A model generated the notes under the pieces. That model had not been told where the DNA came from. It did not search any database and worked only from the letters and a program-made list of their open reading frames with translations. DNA of 5,419 nt, taken from Bdellovibrionales bacterium. Its GTDB lineage: Bacteria > Bdellovibrionota > Bdellovibrionia > Bdellovibrionales > UBA1609. Position 1 is the stretch's first letter, and each line of letters opens with the position of its first letter. The position numbers and the translations under genes were made by a program. Location: assembly GCA_028279085.1 (NCBI GenBank), contig JANQSX010000142.1, positions 1-5,419 of the forward strand. The letters are read 5' to 3'. This document shows positions 1 through 5,419 of this stretch, piece after piece.

Positions 1-1805
1 TGAACTTTTAATAAAAGATCTTCCATAGAAAGTTCTTTTGTATCATTCACTTCTATTTCATCTTTCTGTTCCGCAAGTAAGCGACGAGCCTCTTTTTCAC
101 TTTTAACAGCATAAAAAGATTCTCCAACTTTTATTGGTTGATCAAAACCGGATATTTCTACCGGCATACCTGGCCCAGCCGAAGATATAAAACGACCTAT
201 ATCATTTGTCATTTGACGAGCACGCCCCACCTGATTATCCGCTATCAATATTTGACCAGCCTTTAAAGTCCCATCTTGTACCAATAAGGTCATCACCCAT
301 CCTCTTCCCTTTTCTGATCGACTTTCAATAACCACACCCATTGCAGAACGATCAGGATTAGCTTTTAATTCATGTACTTCCGCCACTAACTGAATATGTT
401 CTAACAGCTCTTTTACCCCTTCTCCTTTTAAAGCGGAGATAGAACAAAAAATAGTATCTCCTCCCCATTCTTCAGGCACTAACTCCTGTTCCATGAGCTG
501 TTTCTTGCTTTGATCAACATTGGCAACAGGTAGATCCACTTTATTAACCGCTACAATAATAGGAACTTTGGCATTTTTAGCATGATTGATCGCTTCAATA
601 GTCTGTGGTTGAACACCATCATCTGCAGCAACCACAATAACAACAATATCCGTTACCTTCGCTCCCCTAGCTCTCATTGCAGTAAAAGCGGAATGGCCAG
701 GAGTATCAATAAAAGTAACAAAACTATCTCCTACAGGAACACTGTATGCACCAATATGCTGAGTAATTCCCCCTTCCTCTTTATGAGCAACACGGCTTTT
801 ACGAATGTAATCCAATAAAGTTGTTTTTCCGTGATCCACATGTCCCATTACAGTTACTACAGGAGGTTTGTGTTTTTTTTCAGCAGATAAATTACCAAAA
901 AACAAAGATTCAATAATTTCATCTTTGTTTTTGATCATATTTTTCACTTCAAAGCCAAAAGAAGAGGCAATAACAACAGTTGTATCATAATCAAACTTAG
1001 AGGGAATATTTGAGTCAGATAATAAACCTTCATTCTTTATTTTTTGTATAAAAACTTTCTTTTTTATTCCCATTTGATGAGATAAATCTTCAATAGAAAT
1101 ATTATTATCGTACATTTTAATCAAACGCTTGTGTGATTTAGGAGTAGTAATCTGTGTTTTCTTACCCGACATACCTGCTGAAAGACGCTTTTTTTTAGGT
1201 TGAAAAATCACCTCTCGTTTTCTAAAGTCTGTTGCCCGAAACTGTTGGATCTGATTCTCTTTATCTAAAACTTTCTTTATTTTTTTCTTTTCCTCTTCAG
1301 GAGATTCAACAGTCTCACTAATTTTTTTAAGAACATCTTGATTCTCACCAGAAACTAAACCAGGTCGAATATGACGGTTAGTGAGATTACCTCCTTTTGA
1401 TACAGACTGTTGAGCTTCCTTTTTATCCTCTTCTTCCACACTTGCTGATTGAATTGTTTCTTTCGTATGCTTCACTGTTGCCGCTGTCTCTTCCACTTTC
1501 TTTATTTTTCTACGTATCACCCCTGTACGAAGAATGGGTGTTACTTTTTGCGGCTCAGGCTCTTTAGATGAAACTGTTGAAGTTTTTGGAATAGAGGGCT
1601 TTCTCTTTTTTATAACTGTCGTTTTCTTTTTTGTTGTGGAAGGAGTTTTTGGTTTTTGCTCAAAGACCGCTCTGATCTTTTCCACATCTTCATCGCTTAA
1701 ACTTTGCATATGACTTTTAAAGGGCATATTATGCCTTGTACGAAGCTGATCAAGCAAATCAACACTCTTGAGTTTTAAATCTTTTGCTAATTCATATACC
1801 TTCAT
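1..1805 (-). CDS. infB: translation initiation factor IF2 (3' end outside window)
   Basis: IF2 is the cytoplasmic GTPase that places initiator fMet-tRNA on the 30S subunit and promotes 50S joining. 601 codons are visible. The order is: an IF2_N-type domain at residues 1-50 (MKVYELAKDL...KSHM); a long Lys/Glu/Ser/Thr-rich, probably disordered linker at about 51-228; a second IF2_N-like segment at about 231-290; then the G domain. Its GTPase motifs are intact: G1 GHVDHGKTT at 321-329, G3 DTPGH at 367-371 (His371 is the catalytic-type His), G4 NKVD at 421-424 and G5 SAL at 457-459. The beta-barrel domain II follows at about 490-580. The frame is open at the left edge, so the C-terminal domains, including the fMet-tRNA-binding one, lie outside. 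I estimate nearly 300 residues are missing by comparison with E. coli IF2. The ATG start has AAGGA six bases upstream. It lies 26 bp after nusA, so co-transcription is likely. Confidence 0.97.
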   Translation of the reverse strand, partial: MKVYELAKDLKLKSVDLLDQLRTRHNMPFKSHMQSLSDEDVEKIRAVFEQKPKTPSTTKKKTTVIKKRKPSIPKTSTVSSKEPEPQKVTPILRTGVIRRKIKKVEETAATVKHTKETIQSASVEEEDKKEAQQSVSKGGNLTNRHIRPGLVSGENQDVLKKISETVESPEEEKKKIKKVLDKENQIQQFRATDFRKREVIFQPKKKRLSAGMSGKKTQITTPKSHKRLIKMYDNNISIEDLSHQMGIKKKVFIQKIKNEGLLSDSNIPSKFDYDTTVVIASSFGFEVKNMIKNKDEIIESLFFGNLSAEKKHKPPVVTVMGHVDHGKTTLLDYIRKSRVAHKEEGGITQHIGAYSVPVGDSFVTFIDTPGHSAFTAMRARGAKVTDIVVIVVAADDGVQPQTIEAINHAKNAKVPIIVAVNKVDLPVANVDQSKKQLMEQELVPEEWGGDTIFCSISALKGEGVKELLEHIQLVAEVHELKANPDRSAMGVVIESRSEKGRGWVMTLLVQDGTLKAGQILIADNQVGRARQMTNDIGRFISSAGPGMPVEISGFDQPIKVGESFYAVKSEKEARRLLAEQKDEIEVNDTKELSMEDLLLKV

Positions 1806-1831
1806 TAATAATCCTTATTCTTAATTTCCCA

Positions 1832-3334
1832 CTACTCAACTGAATCAGTTTGTTTTACTTCCTCTTTTTTTTCTGTTTCATCGGAAGAAACCTTAGGCGC
1901 CTCTGACAAAACTTTAGCCGCTTCATCATCGGGTACATCTTCGTTTTCCAATTGAGCGAGTTCCTCTTTCAATTTCTGATCCGCTTGTGCTTTAATCTCC
2001 TCTGTAGAAGAAGCCGTTTTCTTTTGTGATTTTAAAGGAGGAGCTGTTGGAATCTCCGTGCCCTCTGCTTTATATTTTTTCAATAGTTCTTTGGCTTTTT
2101 GAATAAGATTTTCCGCAGCCTCCTTATTCTCATATCCGGGAATCAATATTACTCTTTCAAGAGTGGAATCCGACAATTCCTCAAAAGAGCTTATACCAAA
2201 TTGATATATATTTTCAGCCATAGTTTCTGTCATTTCCGGTAAAAGCTTCAAGTTAAACACAGCTTGTCTTTTCTTTTCTTCAAATTCCGTTAATGAAACA
2301 ATATTCAAGTCCCATTCTGTTAAATTAACAGCTAAACGAACATTTTGTCCTTTTTTGCCAATGGCCAAAGAAAGCTGATCATCAGAAACCACCACTTCCA
2401 TTTCTTTACTGTCTTCATCTACCAATACTTTTGATATTTTTGCCGGAGCCAAAGCATTACAAACAAACTGCACAGGATCTTCATCCCATGTAATAACATC
2501 AATTCTTTCTCCTTTAAGCTCCTGTGTAATATTTTGAACACGATTTCCTTTCATACCAACACAGGCTCCAACAGGATGAACTGCCGAATCCGTACTATAA
2601 ACAGCAATTTTAGCTCTTTGCCCGGGTTCCCTGGCAGCGGAAACTATTTTAACAATACCTTCATAAATTTCAGGAACCTCTTTTTCAAAAAGTTTTATCA
2701 AATAATTAGAATGACCACGAGACATGATGATTTGCGGACCCCGAGTAGTTTGTCTCACTTCCAAGAGATAACCCTGGATACGATCTCCTGGATTATATCT
2801 TTCCCCATAAATTTGCTCTTTTCTCGGAATATAGGCTTCAATCTTTTCCAAATCCACAACAATCATTCCCCGATCCACACGACGGACCACACCGGAAACA
2901 ATCTCTCCTTTTCTTTTTTCAAACTCGTTAAAAACCATTTCATTTTCAGCGTCCTTAAGGCTTTGCACCACAATTTGTCTAGCCATGTATGCATCAATTC
3001 GACCTAAAGCTTCTGATTTTAAAGGTACACCTATTTGTTCTTTTACCTGAGCGTTTGAATCCAGTTTTAAAGCTTCACTGAGTTTAATTTCAATTTGCTC
3101 ATCTATAAATTTATCATCCTCCACCACTTCTTTAAACTCATATAACTCAAGTTGACCGGTTTCTTCATTGTAATTGACTTCAATATCACGATAGGTTCCA
3201 TATTTTTTCCTGGCAGCCGATAAAAGACCATTAACAATAGAATTAATAACTATCTTTCTATCTATACCTCTATCTTTACTCACTTGATCAATAAGCCGAC
3301 CTAATTCGGAAAAAGCATTTGTTATTGTACTCAT
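1832..3334 (-). CDS. nusA: transcription elongation/termination factor NusA
   Basis: NusA binds RNA polymerase and nascent RNA. It modulates pausing, intrinsic termination and antitermination. The product is 500 aa. It has an N-terminal RNAP-binding domain at about 1-125 (QVSKDRGI, ARKKYG, YNEETG), an S1 domain at about 141-208 (KGEIVSGVV...IIMSRGH), KH1 with a GMKG loop at 260-263 and KH2 with a GKKG loop at 326-329 (AIGKKGQNVRLA). One helix-hairpin-helix-like region follows at about 365-420, then a Lys/Glu-rich low-complexity tail of about 80 residues ending TDSVE. The tail is not the paired acidic-repeat arrangement of E. coli NusA. I chose the ATG at 3334 because AAAGGAG stands six bases before it. 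An in-frame GTG 30 bp upstream (3364) has no ribosome binding site, and the family begins near here. It lies 62 bp after rimP and 26 bp before infB, so it is the middle gene of the operon. Confidence 0.97.
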   Translation of the reverse strand: MSTITNAFSELGRLIDQVSKDRGIDRKIVINSIVNGLLSAARKKYGTYRDIEVNYNEETGQLELYEFKEVVEDDKFIDEQIEIKLSEALKLDSNAQVKEQIGVPLKSEALGRIDAYMARQIVVQSLKDAENEMVFNEFEKRKGEIVSGVVRRVDRGMIVVDLEKIEAYIPRKEQIYGERYNPGDRIQGYLLEVRQTTRGPQIIMSRGHSNYLIKLFEKEVPEIYEGIVKIVSAAREPGQRAKIAVYSTDSAVHPVGACVGMKGNRVQNITQELKGERIDVITWDEDPVQFVCNALAPAKISKVLVDEDSKEMEVVVSDDQLSLAIGKKGQNVRLAVNLTEWDLNIVSLTEFEEKKRQAVFNLKLLPEMTETMAENIYQFGISSFEELSDSTLERVILIPGYENKEAAENLIQKAKELLKKYKAEGTEIPTAPPLKSQKKTASSTEEIKAQADQKLKEELAQLENEDVPDDEAAKVLSEAPKVSSDETEKKEEVKQTDSVE

Positions 3335-3340
3335 ACCACT

Positions 3341-3347
3341 CTCCTTT
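3341..3347 (-). promoter_or_regulatory. Shine-Dalgarno site deciding the nusA start
   Basis: AAAGGAG on the minus strand, six bases (AGTGGT) before the ATG at 3334, is a near-perfect anti-16S match. It lies inside the longer open frame that begins at GTG 3364, and that GTG has no purine-rich sequence before it. This favours the ATG and a 500-aa NusA. Confidence 0.85.
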
Positions 3348-3369
3348 ATTTTATTTGTATCCACACTTG

Positions 3370-3384
3370 AAGATAGTCTATCTT
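3370..3384. repeat. 15-bp inverted repeat between rimP and nusA
   Basis: AAGATAG-T-CTATCTT is a perfect 7-bp dyad with a 1-bp centre. As RNA it could form a small 5-bp hairpin with a 5-nt loop. It lies between the rimP stop and the nusA ribosome binding site. It has no T tract and little GC, so it is not a terminator. It could be a processing or protein-binding site, or chance. Confidence 0.3.
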
Positions 3385-3396
3385 TCCCAATAAATA

Positions 3397-3912
3397 TTAA
3401 ACCTTTCTTGATTTATCCTCAAATACAACATTTGCTCTTGTAATAATACTCAAAGGGATTGTCCATTCTAAACTGCCATCATTTACATCAATTGTTTGAT
3501 TATAATATTTATGTAATTGCCCGATTAATGCTTTTGTTTGTTTTTTTTGTCCTGATCTATCATCGTAACAAGAAATCGGTTGATTGGTCTGCACTCGTAC
3601 TGTTTCTCCTACAGCCGATTTGAAGTGCCAGTCTTTTCTTAACTTTCTCTCTAAACCGGGACTGGATACTTCACATTCTATCTCCTCCATCCCCTCTGAA
3701 TGAAGCAGAAATAAAAGATTTTTCATAAATTTTTCACAAAGGTTGAGATTCACACCATCTGTATCATTATCAATATACACTCTTACAAGAGAAGAATGAA
3801 GTTCCACATCATAGACACGAGAATCATTCATTTTTGCAACTGTGTTAATAAGCCGTAAAATGATTTGCGTTCTCTTTCTACTTTCTACAGTATTACTTTT
3901 TCCATTCCACAT
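3397..3912 (-). CDS. rimP: ribosome maturation factor RimP
   Basis: RimP (formerly YhbC/YlxS) binds the 30S subunit and assists its late assembly. The product is 171 aa from the chosen ATG, slightly longer than the usual 150 or so. Family signs are the strand VRVYIDND at 43-50, the hallmark block CEVSSPGLERKLRK at 80-93 (SSPGL-[DE]-R is the family signature), and a C-terminal SH3-like barrel at about 98-171 ending in an IITRANVVFED strand comparable to the E. coli NIQKANLVPHF ending. It is followed by nusA, the standard bacterial arrangement. The same frame runs upstream to a TTG at 3996. I rejected that start because the added 28 residues would be encoded across an intrinsic terminator and carry no family similarity. 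The ATG at 3912 has only a modest GGGTG Shine-Dalgarno, five bases upstream. The first 12 or so residues are not conserved, so the exact start is less certain than the gene. Confidence 0.93.
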   Translation of the reverse strand: MWNGKSNTVESRKRTQIILRLINTVAKMNDSRVYDVELHSSLVRVYIDNDTDGVNLNLCEKFMKNLLFLLHSEGMEEIECEVSSPGLERKLRKDWHFKSAVGETVRVQTNQPISCYDDRSGQKKQTKALIGQLHKYYNQTIDVNDGSLEWTIPLSIITRANVVFEDKSRKV

Positions 3913-3930
3913 TATACACCCATTAGGTAC

Positions 3931-3957
3931 AAAAAAAGAGGGTCTTTCGGACCCTCT
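3931..3957 (-). terminator. intrinsic terminator / putative attenuator in the rimP-nusA-infB leader
   Basis: Read on the minus strand, AGAGGGTC (3957-3950), loop CGAAA and GACCCTCT (3944-3937) form a perfect 8-bp GC-rich stem. Six further T residues follow directly (3936-3931). The T tract is only on the minus-strand side, so it terminates transcription heading into rimP. It ends 18 bp before the rimP ATG. The next gene upstream points the other way, so there is no obvious minus-strand gene for it to end. I infer a leader attenuator controlling read-through into the operon. Intrinsic terminators in nusA-operon leaders used for NusA autoregulation are known in other bacteria (B. subtilis, for example). 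Confidence 0.85.
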
Positions 3958-3964
3958 GCAGGGT
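3951..3964 (-). promoter_or_regulatory. possible antiterminator hairpin overlapping the terminator
   Basis: On the minus strand ACCCT (3964-3960), loop GCAG and AGGGT (3955-3951) form a 5-bp stem. It uses the same AGGGT bases as the 5' arm of the terminator at 3931-3957, so the two structures exclude each other. It is shorter than the terminator stem and would need stabilising by a protein or by kinetics to matter. It could also be a chance result of the repeated CCCT/AGGG bases. Confidence 0.35.
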
Positions 3965-3969
3965 ACATG

Positions 3970-3996
3970 ATTATCAAATAAAACGTATAAAATCAA
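3970..3996 (-). promoter_or_regulatory. weak candidate promoter for the rimP operon
   Basis: Minus-strand GATAAT (3975-3970) resembles a -10 box, and TTGATT (3996-3991) resembles a -35 box. The spacer is only 15 bp, shorter than the usual 17. A transcript from here would begin near 3963 and would contain the terminator hairpin. It would have only the edge of the competing hairpin's 5' arm. The surrounding sequence is so AT-rich that -10-like hexamers are common, so this is a candidate only. Confidence 0.2.
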
Positions 3997-4336
3997 TCTA
4001 AAACCTTATTTTTTTAATATTTTTCTTATAAAACAACTCTCTTGCTCAGGAATAGTAACTAATTTCTCTAAAATAATACATGAGAAAAAGATCTTAAAAA
4101 AATAAAAAAGCTCAAAATAGTTTTTATCCATGAAGTAAAAATAAGATTGAATGAAGTATTTTAGACATAACATCTAACCATTATATTTAAATGTAATATT
4201 TACATTTATCTATCTAGGAATCACAGAAATATCCTTATATATCTCTATAAAAATAGAAATAAAATTCCTTATATAGTATATCTTTTCCCAGAATAAACAC
4301 AATAAAGAATAACTCCTGTGCCATAGGTAGAACAAA
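3997..4336. other. AT-rich divergent intergenic region without a gene
   Basis: I see no credible coding frame or RNA gene here on either strand. Both flanking units, the rimP operon leftward and the repeat-protein gene rightward, point away from it, so it must hold promoters for one or both. The only clear structure is a dyad at 4188-4208. A 10-bp direct repeat, TCCTTATATA, occurs at 4232-4241 and 4266-4275 (34-bp offset). TATAGT at 4272-4277 could be a -10 box for the plus-strand gene, but no convincing -35 box accompanies it. Confidence 0.6.
4188..4208. promoter_or_regulatory. 21-bp perfect dyad, possible operator
   Basis: TAAATGTAA-TAT-TTACATTTA has perfect 9-bp arms around a 3-bp centre, with a TGTAA-N3-TTACA core. 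It stands between the two divergent genes, about 130 bp before the plus-strand start. Its symmetry and size suit a dimeric repressor or activator site. I cannot assign it to a regulator family, and AT richness raises the chance of coincidence. Confidence 0.4.
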
Positions 4337-4405
4337 ATGCCTTTAAAGTCTTTTTTTCTCTCTTTCTTTTTTCTTATTACCTCTTATCCAGTTATTTCTC
4401 TGGCT
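4337..4405 (+). other. Sec-type signal peptide
   Basis: It encodes residues 1-23 of the repeat protein: MPLK, then a hydrophobic Phe/Leu/Ile core, then a SYPVISLA region giving an S-L-A motif just before Cys24. This fits signal peptidase I. The Cys at +1 has Ser rather than Leu/Val/Ile at -3, so a lipoprotein is possible but less likely. Confidence 0.75.
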
Positions 4406-5419
4406 TGTTTGGAAAGCTTTTCATCTGATGATTCTGCATTTGTGAGTTTTGCAAAAAAACATTTAGGAGAAAATTGGACTGAAACAATGGGAGTGAAGTG
4501 GGAGCAAAGAATTACCGAAGCCACTACAAAATGGAGTAGAAAAGATACAAGGGGTTTCTTAAGTTTCTTACAAAATCGTATTGGAATAGAGGACACTCTT
4601 AAAAGAATTCAATCACCTTCTTTTTTAAAAGAAACAAATTATAAAAAATTCAAAGAAAGAGTCTTTCTATATGAAGAATATATAGGTGAAAAAGAAGTAA
4701 CAAAGAGACTGAGAAGATCTCTAGCAGGTTTTCATAAAGGAAAAATAAATGAGATAAGATCTGTAATTGAATATGTGCAAAATTATATAGGAGTAGAGGC
4801 AGCGAAAGAAAGAATGAAAAAAGACTTACAGGGCTTCTCCAATGCTAAACCCTTAGAATTAAAGAAAGTAGTGGAGTTTATGGAAAGCTATATCGGAAGG
4901 GAAGCTACGAAAGAAAGAATGAAAAAAGACTTACAGGGCTTCTCCAATGCTAAACTTCTAGAGTTAAAGAAAATAATAGAATATGTAGAAAATTACATCG
5001 GCGCTGAGGCCACAAAAGAAAGAATAAAAGAAAACCTGCAAGGATTCTCTAAAGCCAAGCTTTTAGAATTAAAAAAAGTAGTGGAGTTTGTAGAAAACTA
5101 CATTGGCATTGAAGCTACAAAAGAAAGAATGAAAGAAAACTTACGAGGATTCTCTAGAGCTAAACTCTCAGAATTAGAACAAGTAGTGGAATTTGTAGAA
5201 AGCTATATAGGGATGGAAGCAACGAAAGAAAGAATGAAAGAAAACGTGCAAGGGTTTTCTGATGTCAGGCTCTTAGAATTAAAAAAAGTAGTGGAATTTA
5301 TAGAAAACTACATTAGCACTGAAGCTACAAAAGAAAGAATGAAAGAAAACCTACAGGGATTTGCTAATGCTAATCTTACAGAATTGAAAAAAGTAGTGGA
5401 ATTTGTAGAAAACTACATT
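4337..5419 (+). CDS. exported tandem 35-residue helical-repeat protein (3' end outside window)
   Basis: I do not recognise this gene. 361 codons are visible and the frame is open at the right edge. Residues 1-23 form a signal peptide: Lys4, a Phe/Leu/Ile-rich core at 6-14, and SLA before Cys24. Signal peptidase I cleavage at A23 is the simpler reading, but Cys24 leaves a non-canonical lipobox possible. From about residue 34 onward the whole protein is repeats. A degenerate N-terminal region gives way to six near-identical 35-aa units from residue 152. Each unit looks like two amphipathic helices (EATKERMKENLQGF and LLELKKVVEFVENYI) joined by a short Gly turn, which suggests an alpha-solenoid binding surface in the periplasm, on the surface or secreted. 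The repeat loosely resembles mTERF, TALE and PPR repeats in length and hydrophobic pattern, but none of these assignments is secure. The ATG is the first after an in-frame TAG at 4328-4330, with AGGTAG six bases upstream as a weak ribosome binding site. Its role is unknown. Confidence 0.88.
   Translation, partial: MPLKSFFLSFFFLITSYPVISLACLESFSSDDSAFVSFAKKHLGENWTETMGVKWEQRITEATTKWSRKDTRGFLSFLQNRIGIEDTLKRIQSPSFLKETNYKKFKERVFLYEEYIGEKEVTKRLRRSLAGFHKGKINEIRSVIEYVQNYIGVEAAKERMKKDLQGFSNAKPLELKKVVEFMESYIGREATKERMKKDLQGFSNAKLLELKKIIEYVENYIGAEATKERIKENLQGFSKAKLLELKKVVEFVENYIGIEATKERMKENLRGFSRAKLSELEQVVEFVESYIGMEATKERMKENVQGFSDVRLLELKKVVEFIENYISTEATKERMKENLQGFANANLTELKKVVEFVENYI
4466..4789 (+). repeat. 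three degenerate copies of the 35-aa repeat
   Basis: The units cover residues 44-82 (39 aa), 83-116 (34 aa) and 117-151 (35 aa). Each keeps the Gly opening and the closing helix pattern: FLSFLQNRI, ERVFLYEEYI and RSVIEYVQNYI against the later VVEFVENYI. Conservation rises toward the third, which also keeps a KRLRRSLAGF match to ERMKENLQGF. An even weaker closing helix, FVSFAKKHL, precedes residue 44. The pattern suggests an old N-terminal cap with younger copies added downstream. Confidence 0.65.
4790..5419 (+). repeat. six tandem 105-bp coding repeats (35 aa each)
   Basis: The units start at 4790, 4895, 5000, 5105, 5210 and 5315, directly adjacent, and the last one ends exactly at the window edge. 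The first-half consensus is GxEATKERMKENLQGFSxAK and the second half is LLELKKVVEFVENYI. Residue 2 is V, R, A, I, M, T in order; residue 18 is N, N, K, R, D, N; residues 11-12 are KD in the first two units and EN afterwards. Codons for conserved residues differ between copies (Leu, Gly, Tyr and Ile codons), so most copies are not recent duplicates. Units 1 and 2 are the exception, sharing 48 identical bases. More copies may follow outside. Confidence 0.95.

Noticed and set aside
582..818. Plus-strand open frame of 78 codons
   Set aside because: It lies antisense to the conserved GTPase domain of infB, has Ser/Asn-rich composition typical of a reverse-complement frame, and has no family resemblance.
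2534..3007. Plus-strand open frame of 157 codons
   Set aside because: It is antisense to the NusA S1 and KH region, which is clearly coding on the minus strand. Its composition is a shadow of that gene.
3913..3996. 28-residue N-terminal extension of RimP from a TTG codon
   Set aside because: It would translate through a GC-rich terminator hairpin and its T tract, and has no resemblance to RimP N-termini.
4088..4135. Possible terminator near AAGATCTT and the A/T runs
   Set aside because: There are A and T runs but no GC-containing stem next to a T tract, so ordinary AT-rich sequence explains it.
4384..4596. Minus-strand open frame of 70 codons with a hydrophobic stretch
   Set aside because: It is antisense to the repeat protein, whose plus-strand frame has a signal peptide and repeats conserved at the protein level. 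The hydrophobic look comes from the opposite strand of charged codons.
4790..5419. CRISPR or non-coding satellite array
   Set aside because: The 105-bp units are contiguous without spacers, keep one open frame throughout and vary mainly at synonymous sites, so they are protein-coding repeats.
4790..5419. Assignment as TALE, mTERF, PPR or TPR repeats
   Set aside because: Length and some hydrophobic positions fit, but the mTERF proline, the TALE GGKQALE-type second helix and the TPR W/G/Y/A/P positions are missing. I keep it as an unassigned helical repeat.

Overview
This AT-rich window has two unlike halves that diverge from a gene-free region at about 3913-4336. The left half, read on the minus strand, is a conserved translation and transcription operon in the order rimP - nusA - infB. 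The right half, read on the plus strand, is the 5' part of a gene for an exported protein built almost entirely from tandem 35-residue repeats.

Organism: a Gram-negative bacterium with low GC. The NusA N-terminal domain (a QVSKDRGI-type opening, ARKKYG, then a YNEETG/ELYEFK block) and the IF2 opening (MKVYELAKDLKLKS...KSHM) resemble deltaproteobacterial and Bdellovibrionota proteins as I remember them. This is inference from recall, not a search. infB follows nusA after a 26-bp gap, with no ylxR-type gene between them.

Minus strand: rimP (3397-3912) is the 30S maturation factor. nusA (1832-3334) is the transcription elongation, pausing and termination factor. infB (1-1805) is translation initiation factor IF2, cut by the left window edge before its C-terminal domains. 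For rimP and nusA the longest open frames begin at TTG and GTG codons that look wrong. A terminator-like hairpin lies inside the extended rimP frame. A textbook Shine-Dalgarno sequence sits 30 bp inside the extended nusA frame. I placed both starts downstream.

In front of rimP is a strong minus-strand intrinsic terminator (8-bp GC-rich stem, 5-nt loop, T tract). No minus-strand gene lies upstream that it could end. It is therefore best read as a leader attenuator of the operon, and a competing hairpin overlaps its 5' arm. NusA is itself a termination factor, so autoregulation through this element is an attractive hypothesis.

Plus strand: the gene starting at 4337 encodes a Sec-type signal peptide followed by degenerate and then near-identical 35-aa (105-bp) helical repeats that run off the right edge. 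The repeats look like a two-helix alpha-solenoid, superficially similar to mTERF or TALE-type repeats. Within them, one inter-helix position is different in every copy while its neighbours stay nearly constant. This is the most unusual content of the window.
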